Positions 41,692 through 48,873 of a DNA stretch of 64,000 nucleotides are shown in pieces. The number at the start of each line of letters is the position of its first letter. The first letter of the stretch is position 1. The stretch comes from Chryseobacterium sp. OV279 (GTDB lineage: Bacteria; Bacteroidota; Bacteroidia; Flavobacteriales; Weeksellaceae), in contig NZ_FQUD01000006.1 of the NCBI RefSeq assembly GCF_900128945.1, forward strand, positions 1 through 64,000. The letters are read 5' to 3'. A program made the translations under genes and the position numbers. The notes beneath the pieces are model-generated. The model was given only the letters and a program-made list of their open reading frames with translations, did not search any database and had not been told where the DNA came from.

Positions 41692-42891
41692 ATGAACAAG
41701 AAAATTGCCATCACAGGAATGGGCATCATTTCTTCCATCGGAAACAATGTGGAGGAAAATTTTATTTCGTTAAAAACCGGAAAACATGGAATTTCTGACA
41801 TCCAGATGTTTGAAACCCGCCATGCCGGAACTATAAAAACCGGCGAGATAAAATGGTCTAATGAAGAGCTTGTACAACAACTTCAGCTGCCTGAAGACAA
41901 TAATGTGACGAGAACTTCTTTATTGGGCATGATCGCTGCAAGAGAAGCTGTAGCATCTGCCGGAATTTCGGATATCAATGAATACAAAACCGGGCTCATC
42001 TCTTCTACCAGTGTAGCCGGAATGGATATCACGGAAAGGTATTTCTACTCTTACGAAGACTTTCCTGAAAAGCAAAAATACATCGATGCTCATGATGCGG
42101 GAAATTCCTCATTGGCCATCGCTGATTATCTTGGATTAAATGGTATGGTTTCCACCATCAGCACAGCCTGCTCTTCAGCAGCGAATGCGATCATGATGGG
42201 TGCTAAACTGATTAAAAACGGTGTTTTGGACCGTGTGATCGTGGGTGGAACAGATTCCCTTTCAAAATTTACGTTGAACGGATTCAATACGCTGATGATT
42301 CTTACGGATTCTTACAACACCCCATTTGATAACGACAGAAAAGGATTGAATCTTGGTGAAGCAGCTGCTTTTATCGTTCTTGAGTCTGATGAAGTCGTGA
42401 AAAAAGAAAACAAAAAAGTCCTGGCTTACCTTTCCGGCTATGGCAATGCGAATGATGCCCATCATCAGACCGCTTCGTCAGAAAACGGACAGGGTGCTTT
42501 TCTCGCCATGCAACAGGCTCTTAAAATATCCGGCCTGGAAAAAGAGAACATCGATTATATCAACGTTCACGGAACGGCAACTCCCAATAATGATTTATCA
42601 GAAGGAATTGCCATGATCAGAATCTTCGGTGAAGATCAGGTTCCTGAATTCAGTTCTACCAAAGCTTTTACAGGACATACTCTGGCGGCGGCGGCAGGAA
42701 TTGAAGCGGTATTTTCCATTTTGGCGATGCAGCACAGCGTCATTTTTCCCAATCTGAATTTCAAAACGAAAATGGCAGAATTTGATTTAACTCCGGTTAC
42801 AGAGCTGAAGGAGAAAGACATTAACCATGTTCTTTCCAATTCATTTGGCTTCGGAGGAAACTGTTCTACTTTAATTTTCTCAAAATCATGA
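41692..42891 (+). CDS. Beta-ketoacyl-ACP synthase, ApeO-like elongating subunit
   Basis: A 399-residue KAS II-type ketosynthase with Cys 160 in STACSSAANA, His in VHGTATPNNDL and His in FTGHTLAAAAG, and the SFGFGG loop at the end. The next gene overlaps it by 4 bases (ATGA) and encodes a Cys-less homologue, the arrangement of the ApeO-ApeC ketosynthase/chain-length-factor pair of aryl-polyene type II polyketide synthases. It should extend the aryl-primed chain by malonyl units. Confidence 0.93.
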   Translation: MNKKIAITGMGIISSIGNNVEENFISLKTGKHGISDIQMFETRHAGTIKTGEIKWSNEELVQQLQLPEDNNVTRTSLLGMIAAREAVASAGISDINEYKTGLISSTSVAGMDITERYFYSYEDFPEKQKYIDAHDAGNSSLAIADYLGLNGMVSTISTACSSAANAIMMGAKLIKNGVLDRVIVGGTDSLSKFTLNGFNTLMILTDSYNTPFDNDRKGLNLGEAAAFIVLESDEVVKKENKKVLAYLSGYGNANDAHHQTASSENGQGAFLAMQQALKISGLEKENIDYINVHGTATPNNDLSEGIAMIRIFGEDQVPEFSSTKAFTGHTLAAAAGIEAVFSILAMQHSVIFPNLNFKTKMAEFDLTPVTELKEKDINHVLSNSFGFGGNCSTLIFSKS

Positions 42892-43949
42892 ACGCAGTAT
42901 ACATCAACAGTGCATCCTGCATCTCTGTTCAGGACACTTTAAAAGAAAATTTTTCCCAGGATCTTAAGGCTGGCCCATCTGTTCAGATCTTAAAAGCTGT
43001 AGATCCCAACTATAAAGAATTCATTCCGCCTGCGATGATCAGGAGAATGTCTAAAACCGTAAAAATGAGCTCCGTAGCTTCCACTTACGCTTTAAAAGAA
43101 GCAGGAATTGAAAAACCGGACGCTATCATTGTAGGAACAGGAATGGGATGTTCCCAGGATTCTGAAAAGTTCCTGAAAAACGTAATCGATAATCATGAAG
43201 AGTTTCTGACTCCTACATTTTTTATCCAGTCTACCCATAACACCGTTGCAGGCCAGATTGCTCTTGGTCTTCAGTGTCATGCGTACAATTTCACGTATGT
43301 CAATACTTCTTCCTCACTGGAATTCTCTTTTCTGGACGCTCAGCTTCAGATCAACGACGGAGAGGCTGAAAATGTTCTCGTAGGCGCTGCAGATGAGCAG
43401 ACGGCCAGAACCATGGAACTTTACCGTCTCAACAATACCATAAAAAAAGAAGAAGATCTTCCCGCTGATTATTTACATTCAAAAACGGATGGTGTGATCT
43501 GGGGCGAAGGTGCTGCTTTTTTTGTTTTAGGAAAAGATAAAACGGAAAGTTCTTACGCTCAACTTAGAGACATTCAGATCATCAACAGATTGGATATAGA
43601 AAAAACAACCTCTTTTATAGGAGATTTTTTAGCTAAAAACAATTTAAAACCTGAAGACATTGATGCTGTGATTTTAGGATTCAGTGGTGATGCAACATCT
43701 GATGTTTACTATACAAAAGCAATGGATGCATTTCAGAATTCAGCTTTATTATATTACAAGCATTTGAGCGGGGAATTCAATACGGCAAGTGGGTTTTCTA
43801 CATTTATGGCCTGTCATATATTGAAGGAACAGCAAATTCCGGAAGTCATGATGATCCGTTCAGAGCAAAAGACCGACATTAAAAATATTCTTCTTTACAA
43901 TCATCTGGCTGGAAATGACCATAGTCTGATGTTGTTGGAAAGAGCTTAA
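42888..43949 (+). CDS. Chain-length-factor-like ketosynthase homologue (ApeC-like), no catalytic Cys
   Basis: A 353-residue ketosynthase-fold protein. In the region matching TACSS of its partner it reads VNTSSSLE, so the nucleophile is Ser (141) instead of Cys, and the C-terminal His motifs are not conserved (VILGFSGDATSD and YKHLSGEFNTASGFS stand there). It should be the non-condensing subunit that pairs with the ketosynthase at 41692 and limits chain length. The ATGA overlap supports equal production of the two subunits. Confidence 0.88.
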   Translation: MNAVYINSASCISVQDTLKENFSQDLKAGPSVQILKAVDPNYKEFIPPAMIRRMSKTVKMSSVASTYALKEAGIEKPDAIIVGTGMGCSQDSEKFLKNVIDNHEEFLTPTFFIQSTHNTVAGQIALGLQCHAYNFTYVNTSSSLEFSFLDAQLQINDGEAENVLVGAADEQTARTMELYRLNNTIKKEEDLPADYLHSKTDGVIWGEGAAFFVLGKDKTESSYAQLRDIQIINRLDIEKTTSFIGDFLAKNNLKPEDIDAVILGFSGDATSDVYYTKAMDAFQNSALLYYKHLSGEFNTASGFSTFMACHILKEQQIPEVMMIRSEQKTDIKNILLYNHLAGNDHSLMLLERA

Positions 43950-44025
43950 TCAAACAGGAAAACATCTAATTTACGGGTTTTCTGAATGCAGTGATCAACA
44001 TAAGTACAACTCAAAATACCGGAAG

Positions 44026-44772
44026 ATGAAGCACTATCCATTTATTCTATTTTATCTTTTCTGCAACGTATTTATTTATGCGTTTCATGGAAGTATCTGG
44101 GTTTATCTGGCTGGATTTCTGGCTTTTTCTTTCGTAGTGGTTTGGGGATCATTTGATATTACGCTGGGGTATTTTGTGAACAGCATTACCCATAAAAGGA
44201 CGAAAATCAATGAAGTTGCCCTGACTTTCGATGACGGACCGACTGAATTTACACCCCAATTTTTAGATCTGCTTAAAGAACATCAGGTAAAAGCTACTTT
44301 TTTCTGTATCGGAAAACAGATCGAAAAATACCCGGAAACTTTTCAGCGGATTATTGCTGAAGGCCACACCATCGGAAATCACACGCTTTCGCATTCTAAC
44401 AATACAGGCTTTCTGTCTGCCTCAAAAATGACAGAGGAGATTGAAAAATGTGACGAAATCATCTTAAAAACCGGTCAGATTAAAACTGATTGGTACCGAC
44501 CTCCTTTCGGTGTTACGAATCCGAGCATCGCCAAGGCCATTAAAAGAACTCATAAAAAAAGCATCGGCTGGAATGTCCGTTCACTGGATACGGTTACAGA
44601 CGATAAAAAGAAAATCTATAAAAAAGTAACCAAAGGCCTGAAGAAAGGAAGCATTATCCTTCTTCATGATACCTCTGAAAAGACGTACAACATATTGGTC
44701 GATTTATTGTTATTTTTGAAGGAGAAAAAACATTCGACGTTTACGGTCGATTCAATTAACAAAATCAAATAA
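44026..44772 (+). CDS. Membrane-anchored polysaccharide deacetylase (NodB family)
   Basis: A 248-residue protein with two N-terminal membrane helices (about 3-45) and a NodB domain (about 60-240). The motifs are TFDDGP (near 66, catalytic Asp and metal Asp), HTLSH (metal His pair) and RPPFG, with a late LLHD. CE4 enzymes remove acetyl groups from N-acetylated sugars at the envelope. It is found in flexirubin clusters although no pigment sugar is known for the standard molecule; together with the GT2 gene at 47474 it suggests a sugar-related step. Confidence 0.9.
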   Translation: MKHYPFILFYLFCNVFIYAFHGSIWVYLAGFLAFSFVVVWGSFDITLGYFVNSITHKRTKINEVALTFDDGPTEFTPQFLDLLKEHQVKATFFCIGKQIEKYPETFQRIIAEGHTIGNHTLSHSNNTGFLSASKMTEEIEKCDEIILKTGQIKTDWYRPPFGVTNPSIAKAIKRTHKKSIGWNVRSLDTVTDDKKKIYKKVTKGLKKGSIILLHDTSEKTYNILVDLLLFLKEKKHSTFTVDSINKIK

Positions 44773-44774
44773 AA

Positions 44775-45401
44775 ATGATTAAAAATATTGTTTTAGGCGC
44801 ATTTATATTCATTTCAGGCTTCTTTTCTGCGCAGATGACCGCGATGTCCGGCGCAGAAGCTAAAGCATTTGTAACGAAAGTGTCTTCTGAAACCCAGGAG
44901 ATCAAAACCCTTCAGAGCGATTTTACCCAGACCAAAAAGATGGATTTTCTTGATAAAAGCATTGTTACCTACGGAAAAATGTCTTTGAAATCACCGAATA
45001 TGCTGAGCTGGAAGTATACAAAACCTTATCAGTACAGCATTGTTTTTAAAGAAGGTAAAATTTTCATCAATGATCAGGGGAAAAAATCGTCAGTAGATGC
45101 CAAGAGTAAGACCTTTGAGAAGATCAATAAGCTGATTGTAGGAAGTTCAAACGGAAAAATGTTCAGCGATCCTGAATTTACCGTGTCCTATTATAAAAAC
45201 GGAAATTTCAATGTGGCCAAATTCACTCCGAAATCTGCCCAGCTGTTGAAATACATCAAACAGATTGAACTTCATTTTCCAAAAAACCAGTCAACGGTTT
45301 CACAGGTGAATATGACGGAAGCCTCGGGAGACACGACGAATATTGTATTCAAAAATACCAAGATCAATGCAGCGATTGCAGCTTCAGAGTTTAGTTTATA
45401 G
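44775..45401 (+). CDS. LolA-like outer-membrane lipoprotein carrier
   Basis: A 208-residue periplasmic protein with a signal peptide (cleaved near FFSAQ) and a LolA-type body (about 30-205): QSDFTQTKKMDFLDKSIVTYGKM and the WKYTKPYQYSIVF strand are characteristic. LolA carries lipoproteins from the inner to the outer membrane; cluster-linked homologues are thought to carry the hydrophobic pigment or its lipid form. It lies 2 bases after the deacetylase and overlaps the next gene. Confidence 0.9.
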   Translation: MIKNIVLGAFIFISGFFSAQMTAMSGAEAKAFVTKVSSETQEIKTLQSDFTQTKKMDFLDKSIVTYGKMSLKSPNMLSWKYTKPYQYSIVFKEGKIFINDQGKKSSVDAKSKTFEKINKLIVGSSNGKMFSDPEFTVSYYKNGNFNVAKFTPKSAQLLKYIKQIELHFPKNQSTVSQVNMTEASGDTTNIVFKNTKINAAIAASEFSL

Positions 45402-46008
45402 TCTGGTTTTCCTGCTGTTGGTTTCGTGTAAAAGCTACCAGCTGACAGATGCAAAACCGGTTCAGAGTGCTGAGAAAACGGTTGAAAATTTATATTTTTC
45501 TTCTGGTGAAGATTATGTGTATAAATGCCAAATGGATATTTATAAGAATCATGTAAGCGGAATTCTGATCATTAAAAAACTGAGTGAAACGACTCACCGC
45601 GTGGCCATGACTTCAGATTTTGGAAATAAATTAATTGATTTCGAGATTTCTGAGAATGATTTTAAATTGAACTATGTCCTTCCGGATCTTGATAAGAGGA
45701 TTGTGATTAATTTTTTAAAGAACGACTTCCGGGAGCTGCTGAAAAGGAAATTTCCGGTGAATGAATCTTTTGAAAACGATCATTCTAAAATCTATCTTTC
45801 CAAAGCTGACAAAAGGGCTTACTATCTGTTTTTCAATAAGGAAGACGGACTGCTGAAGAACATCATTTACACGAAAAACAATAAGGAAAAAATCGATTTC
45901 AGTTTTGCAGCAAAAAAACATATCTTCGCGGATAGCTTAAACCTGCAACACAAGGACTTTAAGATCAATATAAAACTATTTCAAATAACTGAAACCGAAC
46001 AGAATTAA
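45367..46008 (+). CDS. Outer-membrane lipoprotein of unknown function
   Basis: A 213-residue lipoprotein; the signal ends in LLLVSC (Cys 21) and is followed by KSYQL. The mature part is about 190 residues of beta-rich sequence without known motif. I start it at the ATG at 45367, 35 bases inside the LolA gene; an earlier ATG at 45343 adds a less typical N-terminus. By position it corresponds to the small lipoprotein that follows the LolA and exporter genes of aryl-polyene clusters, so it may receive cargo at the outer membrane. Confidence 0.8.
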   Translation: MQRLQLQSLVYSLVFLLLVSCKSYQLTDAKPVQSAEKTVENLYFSSGEDYVYKCQMDIYKNHVSGILIIKKLSETTHRVAMTSDFGNKLIDFEISENDFKLNYVLPDLDKRIVINFLKNDFRELLKRKFPVNESFENDHSKIYLSKADKRAYYLFFNKEDGLLKNIIYTKNNKEKIDFSFAAKKHIFADSLNLQHKDFKINIKLFQITETEQN

Positions 46009-46009
46009 C

Positions 46010-46612
46010 ATGAACAAATTTCTACTATCAGCTGTCCTATTCATTTCAAGCCTGTCTTTTGCACAGGTAACTTTCAATCCGGGAATCAGAGTGGGGGCTA
46101 ATATCGCCCATTTTTCTGATGGTCCTGCTCACGACTACTGGTATTATGTGGATAGTCAAAACTATTATTATAACGGAAGCAACACCTATGATATAAAGTC
46201 GAAAATTGATTTTTATATCGGTTTTCAGGCTAATATCCGATTTGCTAAATTCTATGCTCTTCAACCGGAAGTTTACTATACGCGTCAGGGAGCGAAATAC
46301 GAAAGCCAGAACCCGGCTGTAGCCTCAAAGACTGTAAGTGTTTCTTATGTGGGAGCAGCGGTAGTGAATAAATTTTATTTTGATAAATTTAATATTCATT
46401 TCGGACCTACTTTAGAGCTTCTTACTGATCATAAAAACATTGAATCGCCTACTGATGCAGATTTAGGACTGCTTTTTGGAGCAGGATATGACATTACGAA
46501 AAACTTTGGCGTAGAAGCCCGAATTAAAAAAGGTTTTGTACACATCAAGAGCGATCAGACGAATGTGACATTCCAAACAGGTATTTATTATACCTTTAAC
46601 ACGAAAAAATAA
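46010..46612 (+). CDS. Outer membrane beta-barrel protein
   Basis: A 200-residue protein with a signal peptide (cleaved near LSFAQ) and eight or so amphipathic strands, ending in GIYYTFNTKK, typical of small porin-like or PorT-type barrels in Bacteroidetes (VGANIAHFSD near the start). It begins 1 base after the lipoprotein gene and probably forms the outer-membrane part of the pigment export or anchoring system. The exact role is unknown. Confidence 0.85.
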   Translation: MNKFLLSAVLFISSLSFAQVTFNPGIRVGANIAHFSDGPAHDYWYYVDSQNYYYNGSNTYDIKSKIDFYIGFQANIRFAKFYALQPEVYYTRQGAKYESQNPAVASKTVSVSYVGAAVVNKFYFDKFNIHFGPTLELLTDHKNIESPTDADLGLLFGAGYDITKNFGVEARIKKGFVHIKSDQTNVTFQTGIYYTFNTKK

Positions 46613-46616
46613 TTGT

Positions 46617-46988
46617 ATGCAGACCATTCTTACAGACTTTTACACTTTAGAATCTTTTGAAAAGGGAGACCATGGAAGTTTCACTGCCAACATTCATCTG
46701 AATAAAGATCACGATATTTTTAAAGGCCATTTTCCGGGTAATCCAGTGACGCCGGGAGTTTGTATGATGCAGATCGTAAAAGAGCTAACAGAAGAATTTA
46801 CCGGTTCAAAATTATTTTTAAAAACAGCCTCGAATGTAAAGTTCATGGCCATTATCAATCCTTTTGAGACGCCGGATCTGAAACTTCAGCTGGATATTAC
46901 TGAAAATGAAGAAGATATTAAAGTAAAAAACATCACTTCTTTTGGCGAGACTATTGCATTGAAAATGTCTGTAAGCTATAAAAAATAA
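46617..46988 (+). CDS. ApeI-like hotdog 3-hydroxyacyl-ACP dehydratase with Gln in place of Glu
   Basis: A 123-residue hotdog protein with the full FabZ/FabA loop KGHFPGNPVTPG (catalytic His 38). The helix after it reads VCMMQIVKEL where FabZ has VLMIEAMAQ, so the catalytic Glu is replaced by Gln 52. In FabZ-type dimers the His and the Glu of one site come from different subunits. A heterodimer with one of the Glu-containing, His-poor homologues at 30787 or 31224 would restore one complete site, as in the ApeI-ApeP pair. It should dehydrate the beta-hydroxy intermediates to make the polyene double bonds. Confidence 0.88.
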   Translation: MQTILTDFYTLESFEKGDHGSFTANIHLNKDHDIFKGHFPGNPVTPGVCMMQIVKELTEEFTGSKLFLKTASNVKFMAIINPFETPDLKLQLDITENEEDIKVKNITSFGETIALKMSVSYKK

Positions 46989-46992
46989 GATC

Positions 46993-47469
46993 ATGAAACT
47001 TCTCTTATCTCTCGTAACCGCTTTTATCTTTTTCTTCCAGACTGATCTTGAGTCTTTAAGAAACAGCTATGCAAAGGCCAATCAGTCCAATGACAATACG
47101 GAAGCATTCATCAATCTTGCAGAAAAACAATCCGGTTCGGATGCCGTGACTACAGGCTATAAAGCTGCTGCACAGATTATGGAAGCTAAGATTACTAAAA
47201 AGAACAGAAAAGCACTTGTAAAAACCGGTGCAACAAGCCTTGAAAGCATTATCAAAAGTAACCCGAACAATATAGAACTGCGACTGATCAGACTGAGTGT
47301 TCAGGAAAATATTCCGAAAATAGTAGGTTACAGAGGCAGTATCAAAGATGATAAGGCATTTCTGATCAATAATTACAGCAAGCAGAATGCAGCCCTGAAA
47401 AGCTATGTGAAGAAGTTTGCAATGCAGTCCAAATCCTTTTCAGAGGCAGAAAGAGCCACTATAAAATAA
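46993..47469 (+). CDS. Exported protein of unknown function in the pigment operon
   Basis: A 158-residue protein with a short hydrophobic N-terminus (LLLSLVTAFIFFF, signal peptide or anchor) and a helical, Lys/Asn-rich body (about 35-150) of paired helices suggestive of TPR-like packing, without a recognisable motif. It lies 4 bases after the dehydratase and 4 bases before the GT2 gene, so it belongs to the operon. It is a conserved hypothetical of flexirubin-type clusters as far as position suggests. Confidence 0.75.
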   Translation: MKLLLSLVTAFIFFFQTDLESLRNSYAKANQSNDNTEAFINLAEKQSGSDAVTTGYKAAAQIMEAKITKKNRKALVKTGATSLESIIKSNPNNIELRLIRLSVQENIPKIVGYRGSIKDDKAFLINNYSKQNAALKSYVKKFAMQSKSFSEAERATIK

Positions 47470-47473
47470 AACA

Positions 47474-48646
47474 ATGACCCTTCAAGAAGTACAAAATGCA
47501 GTGATTGAGAAAAAAATCTGCATTTTAATACCTACTTACAACAATGAAAAAACCCTGAGAAGGGTAATAGACGGTGTTTTGGGCTACACCGACAATATTA
47601 TTGCGGTCAATGACGGTTCTACCGACTCTACTGCACATATTTTAACTGATTATCCCCAAATAACCGTTATTTCCCTGCCTGAGAACAAAGGCAAAGGAAA
47701 CGGGCTGAAAATAGGCTTCAGAAAAGCCAAAGAGCTGGGTTATCATTATGCCATCACCATTGATTCTGATGGGCAGCATTATCCGGATGACATTCCTGTA
47801 TTTGTGGAAGCTTTAATTCAGGAAAAACATGATGTTCTTCTGATCGGAAACCGGAATATGTCACAGGACGGAATTCCGAAAAAAAGTAGCTTTGGGAACA
47901 GGTTTTCCAATTTCTGGTTTTGGTTTGAGACCGGAATTAAACTGGAAGATACCCAATCCGGTTACAGGTTATATCCGTTATTAAAAATTCCCAAGAAATA
48001 TTTCACTCCAAAATTTGAATTTGAAATCGAGATCATTGTAAGAACTGCCTGGAGGCACGTTCCTGTAAAAAATGTTCCGATCAAGGTTTTATATGATCCA
48101 GCAGAAAGGGTTTCTCATTTCAGGCCGTTCAAAGATTTTACGCGGATCAGTATTCTGAATACTATCTTGGTAACAATCACACTGCTGTACATTATTCCGC
48201 GAAATTTCGTGAATAATTTCAAAAAAAAAAGCTTTAAAAGATTCATCAAGGAAGATGTCCTTGAAAGTGACGGCAGCAACCGTACGAAGGCGTTTTCTAT
48301 TGCGTTGGGCGTATTTATAGGATTTTCTCCCTTCTGGGGATTCCATACGCTTCTTGTGATCTCGCTATCTGTTCTGTTTAAACTGAATAAAGTTCTGGCT
48401 TTTGTGGCATCCAACGTAAGTCTTCCGCCATTTATTCCCTTTGTTATTGCAGCTTCTCTATTTTTAGGTTCTCCTTTTGTACACGGCGACAGTAATATTT
48501 TAAGCAGCGAACTCAATTTTGAACTGATCAAGAATAACCTGCTTCAATATGTGATCGGAAGTGCTATTCTGGCCACCTCTATGTCTGCACTCTGCGGCAT
48601 TGCAACATTTTTTTTCCTGAATAAACTGAATCCGGAGAATGAGTAG
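47474..48646 (+). CDS. Family 2 glycosyltransferase fused to DUF2062
   Basis: A 390-residue fusion. Residues about 15-235 are a GT-A domain of the dolichyl-phosphate-mannose-synthase type: ILIPTYNNEKTL, VNDGSTDST, TIDSDGQHYPDD (DxD) and GNRNMSQDG. Residues about 260-385 are a DUF2062 domain with three or four membrane helices (FIGFSPFWGFHTLL). Aryl-polyene clusters also have a membrane GT2, there often fused to an acyltransferase. It could add a sugar to a lipid or to the pigment. It is the last gene of block 2. Confidence 0.9.
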   Translation: MTLQEVQNAVIEKKICILIPTYNNEKTLRRVIDGVLGYTDNIIAVNDGSTDSTAHILTDYPQITVISLPENKGKGNGLKIGFRKAKELGYHYAITIDSDGQHYPDDIPVFVEALIQEKHDVLLIGNRNMSQDGIPKKSSFGNRFSNFWFWFETGIKLEDTQSGYRLYPLLKIPKKYFTPKFEFEIEIIVRTAWRHVPVKNVPIKVLYDPAERVSHFRPFKDFTRISILNTILVTITLLYIIPRNFVNNFKKKSFKRFIKEDVLESDGSNRTKAFSIALGVFIGFSPFWGFHTLLVISLSVLFKLNKVLAFVASNVSLPPFIPFVIAASLFLGSPFVHGDSNILSSELNFELIKNNLLQYVIGSAILATSMSALCGIATFFFLNKLNPENE

Positions 48647-48720
48647 GGGGTGTAAGAGTCAAGAACCAAGATGTCAGATTTCAGATTTCAGACGTAAGAC
48701 CTTTTGCATTAAGCTTAAAG

Positions 48721-48776
48721 ACTAGCAACTAGCAACTAGCAACTAGCAACTAGCAACTAGCAACTAGCAACTAGCA
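48721..48776. repeat. Tandem heptamer repeat (ACTAGCA)8
   Basis: Eight perfect head-to-tail copies of ACTAGCA. A TCAGATTTCAGATTTCAGAC repeat lies just upstream (about 48672-48692). Both are in the gap between the convergent block 2 and M36 peptidase genes. There are no spacers, so it is a microsatellite, not a CRISPR. Confidence 0.95.
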
Positions 48777-48814
48777 ACAAAAATACTCTCAAACCCGGAA
48801 ATAAATTCTACAAC

Positions 48815-48847
48815 AAAAAAGCCCTGAAGCTGAGCTCCAGGACTTTC
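48815..48847 (-). terminator. Rho-independent terminator after the M36 peptidase gene
   Basis: On the minus strand AAGTCCTGGAGC pairs with GCTTCAGGGCTT (G-T pairs allowed) around TCA and is followed by six T. It lies 27 bases past the peptidase stop. Confidence 0.7.
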
Positions 48848-48873
48848 CTCTCTATATTGTTATTATTCTACTT

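Noticed and set aside
48721..48776. Possible CRISPR array
   Set aside because: The heptamers are contiguous with no spacers, and no cas gene is nearby.
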